DNA of 24,466 nt, taken from positions 1 to 24,466 of the forward strand of contig CADFKY010000005.1 of NCBI GenBank assembly GCA_902834965.1, read 5' to 3'. The notes beneath the pieces are model-generated. The model made no database searches. It was not told the DNA's origin and saw only the letters and a list, made by a program, of their open reading frames with translations. The stretch's first letter is position 1; every line of letters starts with the position of its first letter. Shown here piece by piece: positions 7,971-16,440 of this stretch. Source of the stretch: Veillonellaceae bacterium (GTDB lineage: Bacteria > Bacillota_C > Negativicutes > Veillonellales > Veillonellaceae). Both the position numbers and the translations under genes were made by a program.

Positions 7971-8837
7971 ATGAGTACATCTATGACAAAGGAAATACAA
8001 GAAAAAGAGCTTGCTATGTTGCTGTACTTTAAAGAGTTTTGCGACAAACATAATTTGCGCTTTTACCTCTGTGGCGGTGGTCTCATTGGGGCTATACGTC
8101 ATAATGGATTTATCCCTTGGGATGATGATTTAGATTTATTTATGCCACGTCCCGATTATGAAAAATTAGCTGAATTATGGCCTAAATATGCAGATACAGA
8201 ACGGTATACTTATTGTCGAACTGATCGAAATCATATCTATCATGATGCGGGTGCTTCTATTCGAGATAACAACACGACATTTATTAATCGTCATAGTATG
8301 CACGAAGATATTTGTCATGGTTTAGCTCTTGAAATCATGCCCATTGATGGCTGTGCACCAGGTAAAATTAGTCGAGCGCTACAACTGATGTGGGCTATGA
8401 CCTTTGCACTTTTCAATGCACAACGATTGCCGGATAATAAAGGACCGATGTATCGTGCATTAGCAGGTTGTATTTATAAGGTATTCTCTAGTCAGTCATT
8501 ACGTTACTATATATGGCGATTTGCAGAAAAGCAAATGACTAAATACGATTTCAATACGAGCAAGGAGTGTACTGAACTAATTGGTAGTTTGAAGGGTATG
8601 AAGCTGCGCCATCCTAGAGAAGACTTCGAATCTGTTATATATAAAGATTTTGAAGGCCATCAAATACCAGTTATGAAAGGGTATGAAAGATATTTACGTC
8701 TCATTTGGGGCGATTATATGCAATTACCTCCAGTAGAACAGCGCGTAGCAAAACATGATGCTGTATTTGCTGACTTGCACACACCTTATAAGGAGTATAG
8801 AGGCATACATTATGCCAAGAACGAAGCTCAACCTTAA
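7971..8837 (+). CDS. LicD-family phosphotransferase
   Basis: This is a 288-residue member of the LicD nucleotidyltransferase-fold family, whose known members transfer phosphocholine or other phospho-alditols from a CDP donor to a glycan. The signature is GGGLIGAIRHNGFIPWDDD (35-53) followed by LDLFMPR. The GG plus the DDD/DxD acidic cluster form the metal and nucleotide site. I prefer ATG 7971 (AGAGG five bases upstream) over the in-frame TTG at 7956, which overlaps the previous gene. No lic1-type choline kinase or transporter (licA/licB) is nearby. A CTP-dependent cytidylyltransferase follows nine bases later, so the donor may be a CDP-polyol made by the next two genes rather than CDP-choline. 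The substrate is unproven. Confidence 0.9.
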   Translation: MSTSMTKEIQEKELAMLLYFKEFCDKHNLRFYLCGGGLIGAIRHNGFIPWDDDLDLFMPRPDYEKLAELWPKYADTERYTYCRTDRNHIYHDAGASIRDNNTTFINRHSMHEDICHGLALEIMPIDGCAPGKISRALQLMWAMTFALFNAQRLPDNKGPMYRALAGCIYKVFSSQSLRYYIWRFAEKQMTKYDFNTSKECTELIGSLKGMKLRHPREDFESVIYKDFEGHQIPVMKGYERYLRLIWGDYMQLPPVEQRVAKHDAVFADLHTPYKEYRGIHYAKNEAQP

Positions 8838-8846
8838 GGAGGGCCT

Positions 8847-9569
8847 ATGAAACGAATAGCAGTAATCTTTGCGGGTGGCGTAGGTGCTCGAATGAATAAC
8901 AGTAAGACGCCAAAACAGTTTCTAGAATGGAACGGTAGACCTATTTTGATTCAAACTTTAGATGTGTTTGAACAAACGGACTTAATTGATGGCATTGTTC
9001 TAGCCTGCAAAGCAGAGTGGATTGATCACACCAAGAACCTCATCAAAGAGGCTGGGTTACAAAAGGTTCTATCCATTGTTCCAGGTGGAGAAAGTGCTTT
9101 AGATTCTCAATATAATGGATTGGCAGAAGCGAAGTGTTTATTTCCTAATGAAGATGTTACTGTATTGATTCACGATGGTGTTAGACCGCTTGTAGATAAG
9201 GAAACAATAGAGAGAAATATCGAATCTGTAGAAACAAAGGGGTCTGCTATCACTGTTACACCTGCTATTGAAACCGTTATGGTTACGGATAATGGTTCTA
9301 TCAATCGTATTTTAAATCGCAGTGAATGTCTTATGGCAAAAGCACCTCAAAGCTTTAAACTAGACGATATTCTATCGGTTCATGATCGAGCAAAAGTAGA
9401 AGGTATCCATGATTTTATCGATTCTGCGTCCATGATGATGCATTATGGTTACACATTGTATCCAGTATTAGGGGAGACAGAAAATATAAAAATTACGACA
9501 CCATCTGATTATTATATGTTCACAGGTATTATTAAGAACCGTGAATTAGGAGGATTACAAGATGAGTAA
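8847..9569 (+). CDS. IspD/TarI-like CTP:alditol-phosphate cytidylyltransferase
   Basis: This 240-residue cytidylyltransferase shows AGGVGARM (9-16) and PKQFL (22-26) at the CTP site, HDGVRPLV (109-116), and ENIKITTPSDYY near the C-terminus. The fold is shared by IspD (isoprenoid pathway) and TarI/Bcs1 (CDP-ribitol). The N-terminal AGGVG, rather than AAGxG, and the setting between licD and an SDR favour a CDP-alditol donor for capsule decoration over a housekeeping IspD. The AAGGAGG ribosome site and a nine-base gap from licD indicate coupling. The next gene overlaps its end by eight bases. A role with the SDR in making CDP-ribitol, CDP-mannitol or CDP-arabinitol is inference from that pairing. 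Confidence 0.85.
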   Translation: MKRIAVIFAGGVGARMNNSKTPKQFLEWNGRPILIQTLDVFEQTDLIDGIVLACKAEWIDHTKNLIKEAGLQKVLSIVPGGESALDSQYNGLAEAKCLFPNEDVTVLIHDGVRPLVDKETIERNIESVETKGSAITVTPAIETVMVTDNGSINRILNRSECLMAKAPQSFKLDDILSVHDRAKVEGIHDFIDSASMMMHYGYTLYPVLGETENIKITTPSDYYMFTGIIKNRELGGLQDE

Positions 9570-10611
9570 TTCCGTTATTAAACGCGAGTTAGTAGCTTTA
9601 CTACAAGATAAAAAGCACTTTGATTTCCTCCGCCATCAACGCATTCTTGTGACAGGTGCGACGGGACTCATTGGCTCTATGTTTATAAAACTGCTTATAC
9701 TTGCTAATGAAGCGTATGGTCTAGATATACAGGTAATAGGTCACGTACGTAGTCATGACAAAGCACAGGCTATTCTAGGTGATTATTTAGATAATGATTC
9801 TATTACACTTATCGATGGTTCTTTAGAATCTATTGATGTGCCTTGTGACTATATTTTACATGGTGCAGCACCAACACAATCTAAATTCTTTATGGAGCAT
9901 CCTGTAGAAACTATCCGTACATCAATTCATGGTACTGAAGCTATGCTTGAATTAGGTCGTCATAAAGCAGTAAAGAAACTTGTGTATCTATCGAGTATGG
10001 AACAGTATGGTGTTCCTTATGAATCGGGACAGGTGATGACTGAAGAGCGATTAGGATATTTAGATCATTTAAATGTGCGTAGCTCTTATTCTGAAAGTAA
10101 AAGATTATGTGAGTGTTATTGTAAATCTTATGCCGTAGAATTTGGCGTTCCAGCTGTTATAGCTCGATTGGCACAAACTTTTGGACCTGGTGTTCCTGTT
10201 TCAGATAATCGCGTATTTATGCAATTCACTAAGAGTGCTCTAAAAAATGAAAATATTGTACTTCATACAAAGGGTGATTCTATGTCTAATTATTGCTATA
10301 TTACTGATGCATTAACGGGCATTTTAACCCTTATGAAGGACGGAGAAGCTGGTGAAGCATACAATGTATGTCATGATGAGGAAACTCGATCTATAGCAAG
10401 TATTGCGCATTTGGTAGCAACTCATGTAAGTCATGATAAGAGTGAAGTCATTTTTGATATTCCAGAAGATGTACAAGGCTTAGGCTATGCGCCGACAGTG
10501 CACATGTTCTTGAGTTCAAAAAAATTAAAGTCCTTAGGCTGGCAGCCTAAGGTAACAATGGCGCAGGCTTATGTAAGACTTGCAGAATATATCCAAGAGG
10601 AAGGACTATGA
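9562..10611 (+). CDS. NAD-dependent epimerase/dehydratase-family SDR, partner of the cytidylyltransferase
   Basis: This 349-residue extended SDR has the Rossmann signature TGATGLIG at 31-38, the active-site serines at 144-145 (YLSSMEQYG) and the catalytic YSESK at Y176-K180. The substrate cannot be read from motifs. It overlaps the cytidylyltransferase by eight bases (AGGAGG eight bases before ATG 9562), so the two proteins are made together and probably act on one nucleotide-activated alditol or sugar, either as a reductase of a keto-sugar phosphate or as an epimerase/dehydratase of the CDP product. It is followed by a GT4 gene with a four-base ATGA overlap. It is clearly distinct from the UDP-glucuronate epimerase-like gene at 16441. 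Confidence 0.82.
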   Translation: MSNSVIKRELVALLQDKKHFDFLRHQRILVTGATGLIGSMFIKLLILANEAYGLDIQVIGHVRSHDKAQAILGDYLDNDSITLIDGSLESIDVPCDYILHGAAPTQSKFFMEHPVETIRTSIHGTEAMLELGRHKAVKKLVYLSSMEQYGVPYESGQVMTEERLGYLDHLNVRSSYSESKRLCECYCKSYAVEFGVPAVIARLAQTFGPGVPVSDNRVFMQFTKSALKNENIVLHTKGDSMSNYCYITDALTGILTLMKDGEAGEAYNVCHDEETRSIASIAHLVATHVSHDKSEVIFDIPEDVQGLGYAPTVHMFLSSKKLKSLGWQPKVTMAQAYVRLAEYIQEEGL

Positions 10612-11675
10612 AAAAGGAAATAATCATTGTTACCATCTCCCTTGGCAATGATGGAGCTGAACGAATTTTAACAGAGTTAGCTCGTCAATGGGTGCATGAT
10701 GGTCATCATATTACGGTCATCCAAACTAGTCCCAATCGTTATGGTAATGAATATGCCTTAGAAAATGGGATAGAGCAAATTGAAATTCATACCACAAGTT
10801 CTAATAAAGTGATTCGCTTTATGCAGGAAATAAAAGAGCTAATAAAGATTTTAAAGACTAGACCGAATGCAACATGTCTATCTTTCTTGTCTGCATCAAG
10901 CTTTATATTGGCTATTAGTTCATGGTTTGTGAAGAATCGCATTGTCTTTTCGGAGCGAAATAATCCGCGTAAGGTACCTATCGGTTGGCATCAACAAGCA
11001 TTGCGTAATTTTGCCTTTCGATTTGCTGATGCGTTAGTATTCCAAACGGAAGATGCACGTTCATATTTCCCTGAATCGGTACAAAAGCGTGGTGTTATCA
11101 TTCCAAATCCTATTAATGGTAAATTGCCACCACCAATTGAGGGAGAACGGGAAAAGACAATCGTTACAGCCTGTCGATTGCATCCGCAAAAGAATTTGCC
11201 TATGATGATCAATGCTTTTAGTATGCTAGCAGACGAGTTCCCAGAGTATAAACTCGTCATTTATGGGCAAGGCGTTTTAGAGGATGAACTACGGGCTCAA
11301 ATTAAAGCGCTCAATTTAGAGGATCGTATTTTATTGCCTGGCTTTGCTAGTAATATTTTAGAGAAGGTTGCACCTTGTTCTATGTATGTTTCGTCATCTG
11401 ATTTTGAAGGTATTTCAAACTCTATGCTTGAAGCACTTGGCATGGGCTTGCCTACAGTTGTTACAGACTGTCCAGTAGGTGGGGCTCGTATGGTCATAAC
11501 AAGTGGAGAGAATGGTATCTTGGTGCCTGTAGGAGATACACAGGCTATGTATGAAGCCATGCGTAGCGTTCTAAAAGACCCTGCATTGGCAACTAAACTT
11601 TCACAAGAAGCCATTAAGGTGCGTGACAAATTCCCACTATGCAAAATTGCTAAACGTTGGTTAGATGTTTTATGA
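10608..11675 (+). CDS. GT4-family glycosyltransferase
   Basis: This 355-residue GT-B retaining glycosyltransferase probably extends the lipid-linked repeat unit on the cytoplasmic face. The N-terminal acceptor domain has the GAERILTELA loop (16-25) typical of group 1 enzymes. The donor domain shows R190 and K195 (CRLHPQKN), which contact the donor phosphates, and the E267-x7-E275 motif within FEGISNSMLEALGMGLP. It is the only classical glycosyltransferase in the whole locus apart from the initiating enzyme, so either the repeat unit is short or other transferases lie outside the window. It is coupled to the upstream SDR by an ATGA overlap. Confidence 0.92.
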   Translation: MKKEIIIVTISLGNDGAERILTELARQWVHDGHHITVIQTSPNRYGNEYALENGIEQIEIHTTSSNKVIRFMQEIKELIKILKTRPNATCLSFLSASSFILAISSWFVKNRIVFSERNNPRKVPIGWHQQALRNFAFRFADALVFQTEDARSYFPESVQKRGVIIPNPINGKLPPPIEGEREKTIVTACRLHPQKNLPMMINAFSMLADEFPEYKLVIYGQGVLEDELRAQIKALNLEDRILLPGFASNILEKVAPCSMYVSSSDFEGISNSMLEALGMGLPTVVTDCPVGGARMVITSGENGILVPVGDTQAMYEAMRSVLKDPALATKLSQEAIKVRDKFPLCKIAKRWLDVL

Positions 11676-11694
11676 GTTGTAAGGAGGAGAACCA

Positions 11695-12936
11695 TTGAAG
11701 TTAAATATTACGGCTATTGCTGACCGCATGATATGGTTCATAACTCTAATTTTTTTAGTGTTGTCGTTGACCATTTCCTTTGCCCTTGGCGATGCGAATT
11801 ATGGTGCCTATGTATTATTTGTATGCCTATTTGGACTTATTATTTGTTATCTCATTCGAGAGCGGGGAGTTATTAAATTTAGGCTTACCTGGATGCATGG
11901 TTATATGCTCCTCTTCATTGGAGCCTGTTATCTGAGTACTATTAATGCTATAGAGCCATCTGTAGCACTCAGTCGAAGCTTTGATATCGTCAAGATATTC
12001 TTTATGCTTATCATTCTATACATGTGTTATCAAGATAAAAAATCGGTGGACACATTATTAAAGATTGGTATGTGGACTGGTTATATAGTTTGTTTTTATA
12101 CTGTATATTTCTATGGTTTAGATTATTTTATTACCGTTTTGTCATCTTCTGCTCGAATTGCCAATGATGCATTAAATGCGAATACAGTAGGTTTATTAGG
12201 GGCCAATGCGATCGTTATGACATTATATTATATGTTGTATGATCGTCCTCGTTGGTGGAATATTATAGCCTTACCTACATTGGGAATTTTAGCGGCTACC
12301 GGCAGTCGTAAAGCTTTAGTGTTCGTTGTTGTTGGTACAGTCTTACTATTTGTGTTTAAAAGTTTACGCAGTGCTAATGTAGTGAATTCTATTGTGAAAA
12401 TTATAGGGTCCTTATTGGCTCTTACGTTAGTTGGTATTGCAGTCTTACAATTGCCTATGTTTTCAGAGGTACTAGACCGTATGTCGAGTATGGTGGATGC
12501 CTTTTCTGGTACTGGTGGCGATTCATCAACTATTATCCGTATGGCTTTGGTTGATATTGGGTGGGATTTATTTTATCAATCCCCTATAACTGGGGTTGGC
12601 GTAAATAACCCTTCAGTATTTACCTATTTCGTATACGGTAAAGAGAATTACTACTTACATAATAACTATATTGAACTATTAGCAGGTACAGGGGTAATCG
12701 GCTTATTTGCATATTACTCAATGTATATATACATTGCCTATAACTTAATTCGTTATCGGAACTTTCATAGTAATGAATACGTAATGGTACTGATTTTGTT
12801 CCTTTCTCAAATTGTTATGGATATGGGCATGGTTTCTTATGAAAGTAAAAGTACATATTTTTATATGATGATGTTTTATTTAGAGGTGCAATTGCTCCGG
12901 AAAGGACGTAAAAATGAAGCTCAGCAAGTTGTGTAA
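11695..12936 (+). CDS. Wzy-like polysaccharide polymerase (O-antigen ligase/polymerase family)
   Basis: This 413-residue membrane protein has about ten to twelve hydrophobic helices. A large periplasmic loop ends in GVGVNNPSVF and the YYLHNNYIELLAGTGVIGL segment, the Wzy_C/O-antigen-ligase hallmark (GxGxxx then HNxYLE). It should polymerise flipped repeat units in the periplasm under Wzz control. It starts with TTG 11695, seven bases after a near-perfect AAGGAGG, and no nearby ATG has a better site. Its last 23 bases overlap the ATP-grasp gene. A ligase (WaaL) role is the alternative, but the presence of Wzz and Wzx in the same operon favours a polymerase. Confidence 0.85.
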   Translation: MKLNITAIADRMIWFITLIFLVLSLTISFALGDANYGAYVLFVCLFGLIICYLIRERGVIKFRLTWMHGYMLLFIGACYLSTINAIEPSVALSRSFDIVKIFFMLIILYMCYQDKKSVDTLLKIGMWTGYIVCFYTVYFYGLDYFITVLSSSARIANDALNANTVGLLGANAIVMTLYYMLYDRPRWWNIIALPTLGILAATGSRKALVFVVVGTVLLFVFKSLRSANVVNSIVKIIGSLLALTLVGIAVLQLPMFSEVLDRMSSMVDAFSGTGGDSSTIIRMALVDIGWDLFYQSPITGVGVNNPSVFTYFVYGKENYYLHNNYIELLAGTGVIGLFAYYSMYIYIAYNLIRYRNFHSNEYVMVLILFLSQIVMDMGMVSYESKSTYFYMMMFYLEVQLLRKGRKNEAQQVV

Positions 12937-13846
12937 AGTTGGCATGTCCTTTTTAACAAAACCTTACTATCGCACGAGAGTATTGATCAAATTAGGTTAT
13001 TATGACTCTTTATCTGATGAAGAGTTTTTAAAGAAGGTCTTTCCTAAATACATGGGATATCCTTTAGACTTAGAGAATCCAAAAACTTTCAGCGAAAAGT
13101 TACAATGGCTAAAGGTTAATTATAGAGAGCCTATACAAACAGTAATGGTAGATAAGCATGAGGCTAAACATTTTATTTCTCAGCGTGTAGGCGATCAATA
13201 TATAATTCCCACACTGGCTGTTTGGGATTCCGTAGAGGATATCGACTTTGATGCATTGCCTAATCAATTTGTTTTGAAATGTACACATGATAGTGGGGGC
13301 ATCGTTATTTGTAAAGATAAGTCATCCCTTGATCGAGAGGCAGCTAAAGCAAAGTTAAGAGCATCTCTAAAACGTGATTATTCTAAAATTGCCAGAGAAT
13401 GGGCTTATCAGAATGTACCGCGTCGTATTATAGCAGAAGAATATATTTCTGAATTGGGCAATGATGATTTATTAGACTATAAGATGTATTCCTTCCATGG
13501 AGAACCAAAGTTAACTGTAGTATGTTCAGATCGCTTTTCAAAGACTGGAACGTGTATGAACTTCTATAATATTGATTGGGAGCCTATGGGGATTCATTTT
13601 GGTCATTATCCTCCATTACCTACGGAGTTTCCGAAGCCAGCTACGTATGAGGAGATGAAACGTCTCACAGCTGAGCTAAGTAAGGATTGTCCGTTTTTAC
13701 GTGTTGATTTCTATGAAATAAAGGGACGACTGTATATTGGAGAGTTAACGTTCTTCCCTGGTGCAGGATTAGAAAAGTTTCGTCCTATGACAAAAGATTA
13801 TGAATTGGGAGAGTGGTTACACCTTGAAACTGTACATCGGGGCTGA
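12914..13846 (+). CDS. TupA-like ATP-grasp protein
   Basis: This 310-residue protein matches the TupA-like ATP-grasp family named after teichuronopeptide synthesis. Visible family features are an N-terminal NPKTFSEKLQWLK segment, VLKCTHDSGG (ATP-binding loop), RRIIAEEYI, DYKMYSFHGEPK, and the C-terminal VDFYEIKGRLYIGELTFFPGAG metal/ATP motif. ATP-grasp enzymes usually form amide or ester bonds through an acyl-phosphate, so joining an amino acid to a uronic acid or amino sugar is plausible. It has no signal peptide or membrane helix and is presumably cytoplasmic. ATG 12914 has AAAGGA upstream and overlaps the polymerase by 23 bases. The CapA-like gene overlaps its end by 23 or 47 bases depending on the start used. 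Confidence 0.82.
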   Translation: MKLSKLCKVGMSFLTKPYYRTRVLIKLGYYDSLSDEEFLKKVFPKYMGYPLDLENPKTFSEKLQWLKVNYREPIQTVMVDKHEAKHFISQRVGDQYIIPTLAVWDSVEDIDFDALPNQFVLKCTHDSGGIVICKDKSSLDREAAKAKLRASLKRDYSKIAREWAYQNVPRRIIAEEYISELGNDDLLDYKMYSFHGEPKLTVVCSDRFSKTGTCMNFYNIDWEPMGIHFGHYPPLPTEFPKPATYEEMKRLTAELSKDCPFLRVDFYEIKGRLYIGELTFFPGAGLEKFRPMTKDYELGEWLHLETVHRG

Positions 13847-14963
13847 TTTTGTCCCTACGGATATAAACAGAGAATTATTTGAAACTGGTAATGTAGAAGC
13901 TTTAGTTGGTAAAGAATTGTTAGGCCTCTTTAATCAATCTGATTTAAATGTGTTTAATCTAGAGGTGCCCTTAACTGATGCATCTACTCCGATTGATAAA
14001 TTTGGTAATAATTTAAAGTCGCCCACAAAAACAATTTACGGATATAAAGCTTTAGAGCCTATATTTTTAACACTGGCTAATAATCATTGCTTAGATCATG
14101 GAGTAGAAGGGTTAACAACTACATTAGAGCTATTAAAAAAGCATGATATTAAAAATGCAGGTGCTGGTGCTAATGTAAAGGAAGCTAAAAAGCCATTTAT
14201 CTTTGAAAAAGAAGGTATACGTATAGGATTTTACCTATGTGCAGAACATGAGTTTACCGTTGCTTCTTGTCATACAATGGGGGCCAATCCCTTTGATGTA
14301 TTAGAAAGCTTTGATGATGTTGAAGCACTAAAGAAGACCTGTGATTATGTCATTATTTTATATCATGGTGGGAAGGAATTTTATCGCTACCCATCACCAA
14401 TGCTACAGAGATATTGTCATAAATTTGTTGACAAAGGGGCAGACCTTGTCGTTTGTCAACATAGTCATTGTATAGGTTCTCGTGAAGACTATGGCAATGG
14501 GACTATTATTTATGGTCAAGGTAACTTTATCTTTAACTCCGAATTCTATATACAGCATAAGGAGTTTGTTAAAGACTCTTTATTAATCAATGTAGAGGCA
14601 ACAAAGGATAGTTTTATTGTCTCTGAAGTGCCAATTCGTAGTACGGAAATGGGAACGCGTTTAGCTACTGAGTCAGAAGCAGATGAAACTTTGACAGCCT
14701 ATAAACAACGAAGTGAACACATTAGAGATGCTCATTTTGTAGTACAAGCCTATAAAGATTTTGCCGATACACATGTAAAGTGTTATTTACGTGAATTTAT
14801 TGGTAGATCATTTATTATACGTGCAATCAATGCATTATTTGGTCGAAAATTAATGCAACTCCTATTAGGAAAAACAAGTTATTTGGCAATCCAAAACTAC
14901 TTAGAATGTGAAGCTCACCATGAATTATTCTTGCGGGGCATTAAGAATATCAATAGAAAATAA
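13824..14963 (+). CDS. CapA/PgsA-like metallophosphatase-fold capsule protein
   Basis: The CapA domain belongs to the calcineurin-like phosphoesterase fold and is named from poly-gamma-glutamate capsule synthesis. Motifs in order are LYIGADFVPT, FNLEVPLT, LANNHCLDHG, LYHGG, CQHSHCIG and YGQGNFIF, all with their metal-ligand residues present. I place the start at TTG 13824 (379 residues, MKLYIGAD) because the family normally begins at this strand and GGGAGAG lies ten bases upstream. ATG 13800 is in frame and would add eight residues with no good ribosome site. It lacks the N-terminal membrane anchor of PgsA, so it looks cytoplasmic, which is unusual. A ~100-residue basic C-terminal extension follows the domain. 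It overlaps the ATP-grasp gene, suggesting joint work on an amino-acid-bearing polymer, and its stop overlaps the flippase start (TAATG). Confidence 0.85.
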   Translation: MKLYIGADFVPTDINRELFETGNVEALVGKELLGLFNQSDLNVFNLEVPLTDASTPIDKFGNNLKSPTKTIYGYKALEPIFLTLANNHCLDHGVEGLTTTLELLKKHDIKNAGAGANVKEAKKPFIFEKEGIRIGFYLCAEHEFTVASCHTMGANPFDVLESFDDVEALKKTCDYVIILYHGGKEFYRYPSPMLQRYCHKFVDKGADLVVCQHSHCIGSREDYGNGTIIYGQGNFIFNSEFYIQHKEFVKDSLLINVEATKDSFIVSEVPIRSTEMGTRLATESEADETLTAYKQRSEHIRDAHFVVQAYKDFADTHVKCYLREFIGRSFIIRAINALFGRKLMQLLLGKTSYLAIQNYLECEAHHELFLRGIKNINRK

Positions 14964-16414
14964 TGGATACTAAAATAGTAGCTGCTGCTAAATGGTCTGT
15001 CATAACAGAAGTTTTAGCAAAGCTTATTACACCACTAACAAATATAATATTGGCCCATATGCTAGCGCCTACGGCGTTTGGTATATTGGCAACGATTATG
15101 ATGGTTATATCCTTTGCAGAGATGCTTGCTGATGCAGGATTCCAAAAATTTCTTGTACAGCATGAGTTTCAAAGTGATAAAGAAAAACAGGAGGCTACAG
15201 ATGTAGCTTTTATTGCTAACTTAGTTCTTTCTTTACTCTTATGGGGGGCCATTATAGTCGGTCGTGATGAATTGGCCGTATTAGTTGGCAACGATGGTTT
15301 AGGCATACCGCTAGCCATAATGGGGGCAATGATACCTTTATCTGCCTTTAGCAGTGTGCAGATGGCTTTGTATAGAAGGGACTTTAACTTTAAGTTTCTC
15401 CTAAATATTCGCCTTATAACTATTTTGACACCTATAGTGATATCGATACCTATGGCACTCATGGGATACGATTACTGGTCTTTGATCGCCGGTATGTTAG
15501 GAGCTCAATTATTTACGGCTTTGGCCTTATTAAATAGTCGAAGGAATCAAATCAATTTATTCTTTAGTGGGCGTGTCTTTATGAACATGTTTAGCTATAG
15601 TGCATGGTCCTTAGCAGAGGCCTTTTCAATATGGCTTACGGCTTGGGTGGATACCTTCATTATTAGTCGTTTTTTAGACGCCTATTATTTGGGGATATAC
15701 AAAATGCCTATGGCTATTGTAACAACCGTCATGGCCATGGCTACTTCATCTTTAGCGCCTGTATTGTTTGCCGCTTTAAGTCGAGTACAACAGGATGAAC
15801 AGGCATTTTCAAATACATTCTTTACCTTCCAACGCTATATGGCTCTTTTCTTAGTGCCTATAGGAATAGGATTGTTTGTATTCCAAGACTTTGTTGTGAA
15901 TCTATTGCTGGGACCACAATGGAAATTGGCAGGTATCGTATTAGGTTCTTGGGCATTAAGCTCAGCTATTATGACTGTTACGGCTAATCTCATTTCCGAA
16001 ATATTTCGTGCAAAAGGAGTTCCTAATTTATCATTCTGGACTCAAATATTACATTTAGTTGTATTAATACCGGTCATTTATATTTGTATTCAGTATGACT
16101 TTAGTACATTTGTCTATGCTCGCTCAATAGTACGCATGGAAATGTTAATGGTTGCTATGATTTTCTTAGCATTATTTATACATATGAGTGCCCTTCGAGT
16201 AATTACTAATATAGGTGTATATCTAATTACCGCATCTATTGTTGGTGCTCTTGCATATAGTGTTTTACATTTATATGATGCGGTATGGTGGACTATAGCT
16301 TGCATGATTTTATGCGTTGTATTGTATGTGGTTATCTTATATCTCATACCATCTGAGCGCACTATTATCACTTCTGGTGTTGATAAATTGTTACGTAAAG
16401 TAAGACGCTCATAA
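14963..16414 (+). CDS. Wzx-type flippase (polysaccharide/lipid-linked repeat unit transporter, WzxC-like)
   Basis: This 483-residue protein has about twelve to fourteen membrane helices of the MOP/MVF superfamily. The N-terminal AKWSVITEVLAKLITPLTN and the LAPTAFGILATIMMVISFAEMLADAG region are split-quoted hallmarks of WzxC/Polysacc_synt_3 exporters. It should flip undecaprenyl-diphosphate-linked repeat units to the periplasm for Wzy. The start codon shares one base with the preceding stop (TAATG), implying re-initiation. The UDP-glucuronate epimerase-like gene starts 26 bases after its stop. No ligands can be inferred. Confidence 0.9.
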   Translation: MDTKIVAAAKWSVITEVLAKLITPLTNIILAHMLAPTAFGILATIMMVISFAEMLADAGFQKFLVQHEFQSDKEKQEATDVAFIANLVLSLLLWGAIIVGRDELAVLVGNDGLGIPLAIMGAMIPLSAFSSVQMALYRRDFNFKFLLNIRLITILTPIVISIPMALMGYDYWSLIAGMLGAQLFTALALLNSRRNQINLFFSGRVFMNMFSYSAWSLAEAFSIWLTAWVDTFIISRFLDAYYLGIYKMPMAIVTTVMAMATSSLAPVLFAALSRVQQDEQAFSNTFFTFQRYMALFLVPIGIGLFVFQDFVVNLLLGPQWKLAGIVLGSWALSSAIMTVTANLISEIFRAKGVPNLSFWTQILHLVVLIPVIYICIQYDFSTFVYARSIVRMEMLMVAMIFLALFIHMSALRVITNIGVYLITASIVGALAYSVLHLYDAVWWTIACMILCVVLYVVILYLIPSERTIITSGVDKLLRKVRRS

Positions 16415-16440
16415 TTAACAGAACCATGAAAGGAGTACAT

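Noticed and set aside
8847..9569. Housekeeping IspD of the isoprenoid pathway
   Set aside because: Fold is shared, but the location between licD and an SDR in a capsule operon and the AGGVG loop favour a CDP-alditol enzyme. Not fully excluded.
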